Positions 10,916-22,126 are shown, numbered from the stretch's first letter. The stretch: DNA of 29,627 bases from Pigoraptor vietnamica (GCA_943704525.1 CALSCQ010000199.1:1-29627), one strand, 5' to 3'. A program made the numbers and translations. The notes: a model not told the origin generated them from the letters alone.

Positions 10916-12265
10916 ATGACAACGGAGTGGTGCGTGGGTGTTGCGTTCCTGGCGCAGGCTTCTTTTATTTTTTTGCACAATAACTGCTTGTCGCTAATGG
11001 TGTGCCGTGCTGTTCGCAGGGAAGAGATTCAACGCAAGTTCGGCAATTTGCCGCCTGCCGAGGTCGTCGTCACCGAGAATGAGCTTCAGAACATGGTGCG
11101 TCCGTGTGTTTGTGCTTTGAACGTGTGTGTTAGTGCTTTGCACGCGTGTGTAAGGTGCGCGCGTGTATCTGTGCCTTGAACATGTGCGTTGCGTGGGCTT
11201 ACAGACGGATATGCGCAGGTGGACGATGCCGCCGCCGCAATGACGGCCCGCGAGCGGTACGAGCGCATGTCTCTGCGCGACCTCAACCACGCCGCTGCAA
11301 GCGAGCCAGCGGCCAACGACGACGAGGACGAGGACCGCCTGCTGCACGAGTACCGGTGCGTCCATAACTTAGTAGCCGAGCCGTGCGTGCATGAAGAATG
11401 TATTGCGACACTCCATCAGCTGCGCGCCGCGACGAAGTTGTGTGCCCGCTACACTCATAAGCGTGGTTGTGCTGGTATAACGTGACTCATGCCTGCTGCA
11501 CCCTCAGGGCGCGGCGACTGGCGGAGCTTCGCGCGCAGAGCCGCGGCGAACACTTTGGCACGGTGCTGGAGCTGCACAGCCGCTCGTCATTCGTGACGGA
11601 GGTCACTTCGGCCAAGGCGGGCCTCTGGGTTGTCTGCCTGCTGTACGGGCTCAGGTGCGAGTTCGGATACGTGTGGCTGTACGTTGTTTGGCTCACGCAT
11701 ACGTGTGTGTGTGCGTGTTGCGTGTAGTTTACGGCCTACAGCGATTGTTGCTTGTGCGGGTATGCGTGCACATGGGCATGGCCTCATCCCCCACCGCTGC
11801 AGGGACGACAACAGCGCCATCCTTGGGGCGGCCGTCGAGGCTCTTGCCGCCAAGTTCCCCGGCACCAAATTCGCGCGCATCCAGGCGCAGCGCTGCATCG
11901 CCGAACTGCCCGAGAGTGCCGTGCCCACGCTCCTCGTGTATCGCGACGGCGCACTGCAGCGGCAGTTCACGGGCCTTAAGGAATTTGGGGGCCGCCGGCT
12001 GACCGTGGATGGTGCGTGCGGTGTGCATAGCGCACGTGTGTGCGCGTGCATGCGTGCGTGTATGGTGCACTATCCTTCAATCGATGATGAACTTTATCTA
12101 TTATCACTGACTCCAATGTGCGCTTCTTTGGGCGCAGACGTCGAGTGGGAGCTGGCGCAGACGGGTGCCGTGGTCACCGAGCTCGACGAGAGCCCCCACG
12201 TGACCGTGTCGAACCGCATCTTTGTCAACATCCAGCGCAAGGGTGACGGAGCCAGCGGCTGCTGA
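10916..12265 (+). CDS. PDCL3: Phosducin-like protein 3 (PDCL3 / yeast Plp2 family)
   Basis: This is a thioredoxin-fold co-chaperone of the CCT/TRiC chaperonin, acting in the cytosol on folding of actin and tubulin. Six exons (10916-10929, 11020-11095, 11219-11355, 11508-11654, 11803-12011, 12138-12265) give 236 residues; human PDCL3 has 239. The start MTTEWEEIQRKFGNLPP matches the family N-terminus (DTEWNDIL..GILPP). The helical region has MTARERYERMSLRDLNH and an acidic stretch, then ARRLAELRAQSRGEHFGTV. The thioredoxin fold starts at FVTEVTSAKAGLWVVCLLY. It continues with LAAKFPGTKFARI and the cis-proline segment ESAVPTLLVYRDG. It ends DVEWELAQTGAVVTELDESP, as in PDCL3. As usual in this family, no CxxC redox pair is present. 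The first coding exon is only 14 bases. Four of five donors are GTGCGT. Confidence 0.95.
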
Positions 12266-12340
12266 TTACAAGCGCCGCCCCGTGGACGCGCGAATGCAGT
12301 TGAAGTTGGCTGCTGCAGCAGCGCCACGGAGGCCGCACCC

Positions 12341-15300
12341 TTACTCGACAAACTCGGAGACGACCTGCTGCCCGGAGCTCAGGACGAGGAGGACGCGCGG
12401 CGGCTTCTCCGTGAGGCCGTCGAGCAGCTCAAAGTACATGGCGGGGTCGTCGCGCGCCCCTTCGTCCGGCAGCGGCATGTTCATGATGACCAGCGCCGCC
12501 TGCGACGACAGCGCCTCCACCGCCTGCCGAAGCCGCACCGCCGCGAGCGTGCGCTTGCGCGTGCGCCCCACACCGTCGCTGCCGGCCGTCGAAGCCTTGC
12601 CAAAGACGTTGCTGGAGGCCGCCGAGTCCGCAAGCTCGTCGGGAAGCGCAATCCGCGCGCGCCGCCGCAGGCCTTCGCTCTTGTCCTCCAGCGTCGGCAT
12701 CGGCCCATCGCACACTGTTGTGACTCTGGACGCCCGCCGTGGCGCCTCGTCCGTCGCGGGTGATGAGCCGCGTGTGGCGGTTGACGCGCGCGGCGTCGCA
12801 GTGGCAGACGACACGACGAAGCGCGACATGTGGATGGCCGTGTGTTCGTGCGACCGCGGCGATGGCGCACGCTCGGGCTGCGGGGGAGCCTCGGGATGGT
12901 CCTCTGGTGCGGTGGCTTCCGTCGTCTGTTCCGCCGGGGGCACTGATGAGCCGCCACTCATGCGGACCTCGTCATCGCGCGTGCCCTCGGAGCCCGCCCC
13001 GGATGACGCGCGGGCCATGTCCACGAGGGGTATGTCCCCCTGGACGCCCGCAGCCGACGCCTGCGACACGTGTGAGTGGCGAGCCGCGGAGGGTCCGCCC
13101 GAAGAGGTCTGTGAGTGCCGCGGGGCGGGGGAGGGCGCGTTCACATCGGCTGCATCCGTGGAAGACGGGGGCTTGGCGACGCCCCCTTCCGACGCCTCCT
13201 CACGGAGCCTGTCCGTTGAATCTGCGCATGAGGACGGAATTTAATGTTGGGTGCGTTGAGCTGGCAAAGAAGGCGTGTGCAAGGTGCAGCAGGGTAGTCG
13301 ATTGAAGAGTGGCGGTCACGTGCGCACCCTCAACATGCTCGCGGGGCATGCTCTCGCGCTGGTGGAACACCATCGTGGCTAGGTCTTCGAGGTCGTCTGG
13401 GAAGGCGCCCTTGCGCATCTCCTGCCGCCGCTCCAACCGCACCGTCCACTCCTGCGCACCACAACAAGGTCAAAACAAAGGTGCAGTTACACGACACTGC
13501 GAACTCCACAAGTCAGTCGCACATATAGGCTGAGAGACGACGGCGTCGCACCCACCTGCATGAACGGCTGGAAGTCGTTGGCCTCCATTTCGACGACGGT
13601 GACCTCCGCTGAGATGCGCAAGTTGGCGAGGAGTATCTTGAGCGCGCCCTCAATGGCCACCGAATTGTCCTCGAATTCGGCCACCACGAAGAGGCGCAGG
13701 CGGCACTTGCGCCACACGCGGTGCCGCGTCAGCAAGAACCCGAGCAGCAGCAGCATTCCGCCCTCGTGCACAATCCACCACACGTCGATCGTGCCCGTCA
13801 GCCGCTCAGAGGCGATCGGCAGCAGGTCCACGCCGCGCGCGACGACAAGCGCCTTGCCGGACACCTGCGTCTCCTCGACGATCGACACGAGGCGCGCCGC
13901 GAGGGCTGGGTCCTCGCGCCAGCCATCAGGCCACGCGACGAGCACCGTGTTGGGCCGCAGGGGACCCAGTCCCGACTGCTGAATCAGCATCGAGTGGCCA
14001 AGCGCGGCCGACGGCGCAAAGATAATGTCGACAAACGCCTTCATGCCCTCTGCGGCGACCGCAGCACGAAGACCCGCCCGCGCAAGGTCGATATCCTCAC
14101 CACACTCGGAGAGCGTGCGCCCATCCGAAGGAACGACGGCGCCGACGACAGTGAGGCCGCGCGACTTGCGCATTTGGTGCACGAGCGCGAGCAGCCGCGG
14201 GTGCCGCAGCTGGAACTCGGGGGTGATGTCGCTAAGGAGGAGCACCTGCGGCCGCCAGCTGCCACGCCCGCCCGTCTTGAGCTCGGAGCCCTCGAGGGTG
14301 AGGAGGGACGAGAGCGCGAGGTTTGCGTGGATGGCGCGCATGCCACTGCCCCACGTGGCGTCGGCGTTGAGGATGTGTATGGCCATTGCAATACCAAACC
14401 CTGCCACCACCATGAGCAGCGCCGCAATCCACTGGATCGCGAACATGGCGGCGAGGCAGAAGACAAAGGCGATCAGCGAGAATATCCAATAGTGGTACCG
14501 GAAGTTCGGACGCCACCCGGGCAGTTTGAGTAGCTGCAGGGCGAGGCACGCGAGCGACGTGAAGCCGTAGCAGAGGAGGAACACGAGCGTGACGACCGTC
14601 GCGAGCTGGTCGAGGTCCTGGATGAGCACAAAGGGCAGCGCAATGCACATCGACACGAGCTCGGTGCGCCCCGGGCGGTGAAGGTGCAGCCGCTTGATCT
14701 GCGGGATGATCGCGTCCTTCGCCATCGCGCGCAGAAGGCCGGGCGCCGTCGACTGCAGCTGCATCGCCGCTGCTCGGCAAGGATTAGGATTACTGGCTGA
14801 ATAGCACGACTGGGCATACAGCGGCGCACGGCAGGGCACGGGTGACAGGCAGCGAGGGCAGCTGCGCGTGCGACGCACCTCCGATGCCGACGAGAAGCAT
14901 GCCGGCGACGACGACGTACTTGGAGGGCCATGCGATGTAGCGCATACTGAGGTTCTCGCGGAGCACGAGGCGCGTGGTGGTGGCCGCCATGATGATCATC
15001 AGCATCGAGTAGAGCAGCGCGCTCGTGAGAATGGCGCCGAACGTGCCGATGGGGATCGAGCGGTACGGGTTGCGCAGCGTCGACGCGCGGTTTGGGCCCG
15101 TGAAGATGCCCACAAAGCACGGCAGGATGAACGTGAGCACCTTGCGAAAGTCCCAGTCGCCGCCCCAATGCGGCCACGCGTTGTCGCTGAGCGCGCTCGT
15201 CGACAGCCCAACGACGCCCCGATACGTGTTCACAGCCCACCCGCCAGACGTCGCAAAGCCGCCGATGATGGTCGCGGCGAACGACGCCATGACGGCGACG

Positions 15301-16257
15301 AGCACGAGGATGCCGATGCCCTCGTTGAGCAGGTGGTTGCGGCCCACGGTGCACACAATCACAAACGCCGCCAGCGCGATCAGCGTGTAGAACCAGTACG
15401 ACCCGCCGAGCTCCGGCGCCGTCACCCCCTCCATCTGCAGCACGGCCTCGATGGCCTGCGAGAAGCCGCGGATTTCGGTGGCGGAAAGGCAGACGAGCCC
15501 CATATAGTAGAGAAGGCCGATCGACCCGCCCATGGCGTGGCCAATGTTCTTGGTGAGAATGTGGTACATGCCGCCGTAGGGGATGAAGCCGTTCGTCGCA
15601 ATGGCGCACGAGGCCGTGCCGACCATCGCCACGAGCGCAGCGGACATCCAGATGGTGCCGAGCGTCAGCACGAGGCCCGCGTACGAGAGCACCTCGGAGA
15701 AGCGCAGGAAGATGATCACGCCCCACTGCGGCACAAGGCAGCGTAAGCACCGAGGGACAGTGCTCAGTTGACAGATCGACTGGCAGCGAGGGATAGAGAC
15801 AAAGACCCGGCGTAACAACGCGCGCGCAACACACCATCGTCTCCGTTGTTGCCATATACACGGAGAATGTCGAGCCCTTCTTGTCCGCGTCGTCCCCCAC
15901 CACGCTCTGCTTGGGTGCTGCGCGCCGATCACACGTGTCACACAACACCCACGCGCACACAGCTGCTCTCACAGTGGCCACAGTTGCTCCGTTAGGTGAA
16001 AACCGTCACTTGAAACTCTGCGTACATCACGCACCCGATCGCACGTTTGTGCCAGTTTGTCGGAAGAGCAGCGAGAGGCGCGGCTGGCTGTTGCTGTCGC
16101 CCGCAGGACCCGCCGATATGCCCGACATGGCGCCGAGTGCATCACTCACGGCCTGCGGCGGTGCGTGCACTGCCTGTGATGACGCGTCTGCCGCGGCTGC
16201 GTGTGCGGCAGGCGCAGCGCCCGGGGTGTCGTCGTGGGCGGGCGCGGGGGTGTCCAT
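12341..16257 (-). CDS. SLC12-family K-Cl cotransporter (KCC-like)
   Basis: This plasma-membrane cation-chloride cotransporter probably carries K+ and Cl- for volume control. Six exons (16035-16257, 15835-15917, 14879-15725, 13556-14769, 13328-13451, 12341-13221) join in frame to 1,123 residues, the KCC size. A soluble Ala/Pro-rich N-terminus of about 100 residues leads to TM1 (WGVIIFLRFSEVLSYAG). ATNGFIPYGGMYHIL and GLLYYMGL match TM3 and its surroundings. IFTGPNRASTLRNPYRSIP is the conserved loop. The last helices end near residue 550. The cytoplasmic domain has TIDVWWIVHEGGMLLLLGFL followed by VWRKCRLR, diagnostic of the KCC/NKCC C-terminus. It closes with LVIMNMPLPDEG and LLVLSSGQQVV. A Ser/Pro/Thr-rich insert of roughly 200 residues (about 840-1050) before the last strands is longer than usual and probably disordered. 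The start has only 20 or so residues of good context to judge, and an upstream exon is possible. Confidence 0.93.
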
Positions 16258-16724
16258 CGCGACTACTGAGGCGCGGCGGGCGAGTGCGCTTCAGGACGCT
16301 TACCACCGCTGGGCCGCAGGGACTCGCCGAGCCAGTCGCGGTGCGAGGAAGAAGAGGGGAAGGGGCGATGGGCTGTTGCACGCTGTCCGACATGGGCAGT
16401 GTGCACAAGCTTTTCATTTCACAGGCGCGTGTGCTGTGGTTGCACTTTCTGCAAGTCTACGCCACAAGATGGCATGCTCACCGTGTGGAATGCATTGGGT
16501 TGGTCATAGTTAATTTCGTTGTTCTGTCGTTCAGAGTGTTCTAATAGTGAGTGACAAGTACTAACAGTAAGCAGATGTCAAACACACACGGTCAAGACAG
16601 AGAAGACTTGAACGGGCACTCGACGGGGCACAGCAATGAGCCTCAGGGTGATCGCAGAAATAAGAGAATTGTTGACGCAAGGCGCAAATTTGACAACGCA
16701 CGCACACGCACGCACACGGCATGT
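16258..16724. other. Intergenic DNA between the cotransporter start and the RTE1/TMEM222 3' end
   Basis: This probably holds the promoter of the cotransporter and the 3' UTR of TMEM222, both on the minus strand. The part 16440-16700 is less GC-rich than its surroundings. No gene or RNA was recognised. Open frames on either strand here extend coding-strand shadows. Confidence 0.5.
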
Positions 16725-17499
16725 TCAGGCGTAGAGGTAAACGGTCGACGCAAATGCCACAATCACAAGAAATGGCAAATACGTCTTCAAAAAACCGCGA
16801 AGCCTGCGCAGAGGACAATAGGACTTGCTCAGCCGCGGCCACACGACCGGCACAGCAGAGCAACCGCGGCCAACCACGCACCCGACAAAGTGACCGAAGA
16901 GGACAAGGTAGATGCCGATCTTCCACGCGTTCCAGTGCGTGTTTCCGTAGTTCATGTCGTTGAGGCACGCGGCCACGTGGCTGTGGCAGTTGTCGCAGAA
17001 GAGGTTGTGCATGCGCCGGCTGTACTCTGCGCACCCGCGCTTCACGCCCACGTCCCACGTCTGCGGCGAGCCGGCCTTTGTGGGGTCCAGCTGCCAGTAC
17101 TTGGTTGGCCGCCCAAAAGCCATGCGGTCCACCTTCGCATGAAGAGACGGACACACGCGAACACAACGAATAAGCGAAGAAGGTCACACCCGGCGCTCTA
17201 AACACACACACACACACACACACACCGAAATTGTATAGGGGCCAGCGAAGTCGTGGATCACGCCCGCGCTCGTTGCGATCCCCACGTGCCCAATGAACGG
17301 GAGGAGCCACCTGCCGAATGCGCGTGAGACAGGAGCAGCACGATCGGAAACGAGAAAATGAAGCAAGCGGCAGATGATCGCGCATTCGTAGTCCAGTGTC
17401 CAACGCACACACACAAACACGCACACTCACTCACACGCACTCACTCACACACACACACACACTAAACCACGCACCGCAGGANNNNNNNNNNCAACCCCC

Positions 17500-17530
<31 letters not shown>

Positions 17531-17704
17531 ACAAACTAAACACACAAACACACAGCGGGCAAAGTGCACGCACGTGATGAGCGGCAGGGGCGTCCACACG
17601 ACGCAGAAAGGAAATCTGTCGCGCGCATAGTCCATTCGGGCCGTTGTTTCCTCCGCCGGTCGCATGGCAGGGAGCGCAGCCTCCGCAGCCTCAAAGCTCG
17701 CCAT
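16725..17704 (-). CDS. TMEM222: TMEM222 / RTE1 family membrane protein
   Basis: This is the DUF778 family, ER/Golgi membrane proteins; the plant member RTE1 modulates the ethylene receptor ETR1. The molecular role is otherwise unclear. Four exons (17574-17704, 17226-17310, 16882-17132, 16725-16803) join in frame to 181 residues; family members are about 200. After a short Ala/Glu-rich N-terminus comes FPFCVVWTPLPLITW, the family signature. LLPFIGHVGIATSAGVIHDF follows, then AGPYTI. MAFGRPTKYWQLDP is next. YSRRMHNLFCDNCHSHVA has the conserved Cys/His cluster. The last two hydrophobic segments are IYLVLFGHFVG and YLPFLVIVAFASTVYLY. The start at 17704 (GGCATGG) is chosen, and an in-frame ATG six bases upstream is possible. 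Intron 1 contains the assembly gap and long CA and C tracts, and intron 2 a pure AC tract. Both introns are TG-rich on the sense strand. Confidence 0.93.
17201..17225. repeat. (AC)n microsatellite in TMEM222 intron 2
   Basis: This pure AC repeat reads GTGTGTGT directly from the 5' splice site on the minus-strand sense, so the donor itself lies within the repeat. Confidence 0.9.
17403..17573. repeat. CA tracts and a poly-C run around an assembly gap
   Basis: Interrupted CA/CT repeats (17403-17462 and 17517-17555) flank ten N bases at 17482-17491 and a 22-base C run at 17495-17516. All lie in intron 1 of the TMEM222 gene, so coding sequence is not affected. The N run is a placeholder, and the true gap size is unknown. 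Confidence 0.9.
17482..17491. other. Assembly gap (10 N)
   Basis: Ten undetermined bases sit between a GCAGGA sequence and a poly-C tract. The exact number ten suggests a scaffolding placeholder. Confidence 0.97.
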
Positions 17705-17972
17705 GCCCCGCATTACTGCACAGGCGCAGTCGGAGTTTGCCGTGGGTCCTTGAGCGAGTGGCGGTTTCTTCTGAGCCACACCACGTTACGATCGGAATTC
17801 CCTTCCGACCAAGTGTGACGATCGCCGGTGTGCGTAATCCATGGTTCACCCCCGTCGTGACCCACCCAGCATCTTCGAAGTCGCCCCACACGTTCACGCA
17901 GCGCCCTCCGGCACAGTCCCCCCTTGTCGTCGGTTGCTGTCGCTGTCTCGGGGCTGCCTGGTCCTCGCCGAC
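17705..17972. promoter_or_regulatory. Divergent spacer between TMEM222 and APPBP2
   Basis: This 268-base spacer is the probable bidirectional promoter. No clear TATA, CCAAT or E2F site stands out. No gene was recognised. Confidence 0.4.
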
Positions 17973-20748
17973 ATGGCCGCGCGTGGCCACCCACCACCGA
18001 CGCTGTTCGGCCGTGCGTGCGCCGCAGTCGCGCGCGACTGGAAGGCGCACGTTCCGAGCCTTCGCAATCTGCCCGCGGACTGCGTTGTGGGCGTGCTGTC
18101 TTCGGTGCGTTGCGCATGGAGCGCCTTCTGCAGGAGGTGCCGTGTGTGTGCTGTGGGCCTCGGGTGGTAACAGGATTGCCTCTGGTGCGCAGCTGGTGCA
18201 GTGTGCGTCCCACGACGGCATCTCGGCCGTCCTCGGGGACGTCGACCTCTTGGAGCCATGCCTTGGGTAGGAGACATTGCGCGCGTGGCTCCGAGGCAGA
18301 CGCTGGGCAGACTGAACGTGGAGATGCGCTGTTGCGACCAGCGCTCAACCGGAATTGCACGCAGATACCGCGACGTCCTTGTGCGTGCGTTGCAGTGCCT
18401 GTTTGACGCGCCGGATGCGTCTTCGCACTTCTCGAGTATTGAGGACATGCTGCGTGTTCACGTCGTTGCGCTCGCGGAGCCGCAGGATGAGGCGCAGGGG
18501 CGGTGGGTGTCTGCTGTAGCGGCCACACCGCCTCTCGGCTTGGCTGACCGGACTCGCAGGCGCAGCTCTCTTCTCGCAAGTGCACGCAGGCGGCTGTCGT
18601 CGCTCTTCACTTGGCGCAAAAAGGACGTCCCAGAGGAGTGTCCCGCTGCCGTTGGTACGCGATGGCAGGACCCTACGCTTGAGCGCGTGCGGCGTGTGAC
18701 TCTGGCGCTGTCGGAAGTGTACATGATGCTCGGGTGGGACCTGCGTGCGCGCAATGTGCTTGCCGTATGGCTGGCGACGATGCCGGACGATCGCAACGAG
18801 GACGCTCCGGAAGCGCTCGTGCATCAGCTTTACGGTGGCCTCCTGCGGTGCGTGGTTTAGTGTGTGTGTGTGTGTGAGTGAGTGCGTGTGAGTGAGTGTG
18901 TGTGTTTGTGTGTGTGTGTGTGTGCGTGTGTGTGTGTGTGTTTTGCGCGTGCGTGGTTGACTGCGATTAGGCTAAGGGAACGGGTCGTACACAATAGAGC
19001 TCACTGGCTCGTTCTCAGGTATGGCAAGTCGCTGGACTCGTGCTGTAAATATGAGAATGCGCAGGCGGTGTATGAGCGCGCACTCGCCATGCACGCAAGA
19101 CACCCGTCGCTCCCGAACCCGGCGTTCCTCTACAGCCTCATCGCCCGCCTCTACTGGACGCAGTGCAGTGAGTGCCGGCCGCTCTTGTACCTCTTTCAAT
19201 TATCCCCTTTTCCCTCTAATTGCCAGTTGTCGCGCAGAATTGGCCGAGGCAGAGCAGTATTCAAACCGTGCGCTGGTCGAGTATGAGGCCCACGAGGACC
19301 TGCTGACACACCGCGAACGGCTGTTTGTGCTGCGAAGCGCCTCGCGCGTGAACATCTCCCGCCGCCGCTTCCCTGAGGCGCGCGCCCTGCTTCGGAGGGC
19401 CGCTGTCCATGCGCGCGAGTGGTTTGGGCCGGCGCATCCCCTCGTCGGCAGTGTGCTCTCGGACTGCGGGCACTACCTCCTGAATGTTGACCAGCCCCTC
19501 GCGGCCGCGTGGGTGCTGCGGGAGGCGTTCGCCGTGCGCGCGGGTCTCCTGGGGCCGCGGAACGTGCGCGTGGCGGCGGTGGCGAGCGATCTCGCGTACG
19601 CCCTGTACGTGCAACACTACACGACGGGCCGCTTTGACCCGGCCCGGCATTTTGCCGAGTTTGCGTTGGACGTAGTGAACAAGGTGCGCTCTCGAGCGCG
19701 CGTACATTGCACGCGTATTGTGTACATGTTTTTTTTGGCGTATGTGAGCTGGTGTCTTACACGATTGGCTGAGAAGCACTGTTCCGCTTCTCTGCAGTCT
19801 GCGTCCGTGATCGTGCCCGACCTGCAGCGCTCGGTGGCCATGCGCGTGCTTGCGCTCGTCCTCGAGGAAATTGCGATCGACCGGCACCCGGATGCAGCGC
19901 ACCTCCTCCGCATGGCCCGCGAGTACCAGGAGAGCGGCCTGGCCGTCTGCGTGAGGCTGTTTGGCGAGGAGAACCTCAACACGGCGAAATTTTACGGCAA
20001 CTGCGGCCGCCTGTACCAGACGCTCCGCCTCTACGATCTCTCGGAAAAGATGCACCTTCGCGCGCTCGCAATCAAGCGTAAGGTGCGTGGCCACTGCGCT
20101 TCACTTGCGTAGCTTGTGGTGCTTCTCTTGTCTCCGCATATTGTTTGCGGGCCCTTTTTCGTGTTTACCGGCGCGTGTTGTGTGCGCTCGCCCTCGCGCG
20201 GGCTGACAGCGTGGTTGATGGCACAGGTGCTCGGCCCAAACGACCTCGAGGTGGCGTTGTCGGCAGGCCACCTTGCGTCTCTCTACAATTACGACCTCGC
20301 GCGCTACAAGGATGCCGAAGCCCTCTATCTCCTCTCGATTGACATATCGGTCGCGCTGTACGGCCGCGCGTTCTCAGGCCTTGAATTCGACTATGGGGGG
20401 CTTGTGTCTCTCTACTCGCGCACGAACCAGGCGCAGAAGCACCTCGAGTACCAGCGGAAGCTCAGCGAGTGGGAGATGCTCCGCGAGGGCGCGGGTGCGC
20501 AGCCCGGTGAATCGGCGGCGGACTGGGGCATTGAGGTGCACCCGCCTTCCCGCTCGGAACCCGGCGGCGACTGGGACGGGGTCCCGCCGCACCGCGCGGT
20601 CGACCCCGGCGACGATGACGACAGCGTGCTCGCAATGGTGCTCGAGGCGAACGCGGCAGAGGGGGCCGTGGAGGGCCTAGGTGTGGCTGGGATGCATCTG
20701 ACCGTCTCGGACGACGAGAGCGACAGTTCTGACGAGTCCGAGGGCTGA
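17973..20748 (+). CDS. APPBP2: APPBP2-like TPR protein (cullin-2 substrate receptor family)
   Basis: In animals APPBP2 is a TPR protein that binds microtubules and kinesin cargo and serves as a BC-box substrate receptor of CUL2 ubiquitin ligase. Seven exons (17973-18104, 18193-18266, 18311-18847, 19019-19167, 19238-19683, 19798-20082, 20227-20748) give 714 residues; human APPBP2 has 585. The N-terminal SLRNLPADCVVGVL fits the BC-box helix (SLPENIQFDVYYKL in human). TPR helices start near CCKYENAQAVYERAL. Then come GHYLLNVDQPLAAAW and LAYALYVQHYTTGRFDPARH, matching LAYSSYVHQYSSGKFD. LEEIAIDRHPDAAHLL, KFYGNCGRLYQTLRLYDLSE and VALSAGHLASLYNYDLARYK also align closely. Lineage extras are a Ser/Arg-rich insert after residue 120 and an acidic tail (DDESDSSDESEG). 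Intron 2 in this model is only 44 bases, so the exon 2/3 join is less certain. Intron 3 is a long TG tract. Confidence 0.92.
18861..18941. repeat. (TG)n microsatellite in APPBP2 intron 3
   Basis: An 81-base TG tract with a few GA and TT interruptions starts about ten bases after the GTGCGT donor at 18848. Confidence 0.9.
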
Positions 20749-20824
20749 GGACGTACGCGACATGCACTGCGTTTATATTGCAATGCAACGCGACGCACAT
20801 CTGCGGAGGCGTGACGCGAAGGGT

Positions 20825-22126
20825 TCAACCCCGGCGTGCGCCGCCTGCGCTAAGGTGCAGCTGCCACAGGCCCTGTTCGACGGCGCCCCACGTGTCGGCG
20901 CCCGTCCGCAGGCAGTCGATGAGCAGCCCAATCTTGTCCTGGCTGAAGTCGGCGTCCCGGCGGAGCGCGTCGAGGTCGTCCCCAAACGCATCGGTCGCCA
21001 TCGCGACGTAGAGGTCGCGGAACGTTCGGCTCTCTGCCGGCGCCGGACTCGCCCCGTCGGCGTCGCTCTCGGCGCGCCCCTTAGTGCACAACTCCGCCGC
21101 GTGGCCCGTGGCGACGGCGCCGGCCGAGGCAATGAGCCGCCACAGCGCCATTTCGGTGTATTGGCGCGGGAGAGGCAGCGCCGGGTTTGTTTCAATGTCC
21201 TGTCGCGAAAGAAATATCCGAATGAACGAAAATGATCAACGTCAGCTTTGTGCATAAGTGATGACATGCGGCCAATCCAACACAATTTGTCCCCCACGCA
21301 AGGCGCTGTCTCCCGCAGCACCCACCCGCGCCGTCAGTTCTGCATTCCGCACGCCCTTCTTCTGCCGCTGCGTCGCACCCGCATCGCCCGCCGCCAACTC
21401 GCCCATGCGCATGGACGCGGCCTTTGCGAGTGCAAGCACACGCAGTCCGACGGGCGCGAGCGCAGCCGCCAAAGCTTCTCGACCGCTCACTGACAGCTCC
21501 CCCACGAGCGCAGCGTCCACCGACCACGGGCCACCCGCTCCCTCCACAGCGGCACCGCTGATTTCCTTCTTCCCTCGCCCACTGTCGAAGAGCGCGTCGA
21601 CCGACAGCCGCGCCGCCACGCGCACAAGGGCGGCGCGTAGGGCGTCGTCCGCTGGTTGCATGGTGTCGCTCTGGCAAAGCACAGCGATCGTCAGGAAGCA
21701 TTTTCTGATTTCTTCGATACACAGACATATGCTGCGAACACGTGACAGGCACAGCGACACTTGGCAAATGCTCACCTCCTCGTCGGAGGCCCTGTCGCTT
21801 TGCATGTCGTCGTCGCCGTCGTGCGCGCCTGCGTGCTCAACATCTTCCTCGCTCTCTCTGCTCTCCCTCCTCCCCTCCTCTTCCGTCGTCTCCCTTTCCC
21901 CCCTTTTCTCCTTCTTGTCCTTCTTGTCCTTTTTCGCTTTCTTGTCCTTCTTCTCCTTCTTGTACTTCTTAAACTCAGATCCGCCCTTCTCGCGGTGCCT
22001 TTCGTGCGCAATCACGTCCTCACGCTCACGAGACCATCCCTCATGGCGCCGCCGTTTGGCATCCCCCGAGGTGGACGAGATCTCTCCCGCGCCATTCTCC
22101 GCCGCGCGCTTCTTTTCCTTTGCCAT
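20825..22126 (-). CDS. Rsa3-domain nucleolar protein (ribosome assembly)
   Basis: Three exons (21776-22126, 21284-21670, 20825-21199) join in frame to 370 residues. The first 117 residues are a Lys/Glu-rich charged region (EFKKYKKEKKDKKAKKDKK, then EEEGRRESRESEED) with several possible nuclear or nucleolar signals. The middle exon is Ala-rich and helical, with no family I recognise. Residues about 306-355 read LYVAMATDAFGDDLDALR and DFSQDKIGLLIDCLRTGADT. This matches the Rsa3 C-terminal domain (xFgdDLDxLRxxxDFxxxxLxLLIdALxxG), known from yeast Rsa3, which acts in 60S subunit assembly. The role here is inferred from that domain. The end of exon 2 is uncertain: GTGTTG at 21283 keeps the frame, but a donor a little downstream would too. 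It converges on APPBP2 (76-base gap) and is divergent from Timeless. Confidence 0.8.

Noticed and set aside
12222-13244. 340-residue plus-strand frame opposite the cotransporter C-terminus
   Set aside because: It is a shadow of the low-complexity Ser/Pro coding region. The minus strand ends in a recognisable cation-chloride cotransporter C-terminus.
14868-15746. 292-residue plus-strand frame opposite the cotransporter membrane domain
   Set aside because: It is Arg/His/Asp-rich throughout, which is the typical antisense of hydrophobic GC-rich coding sequence.
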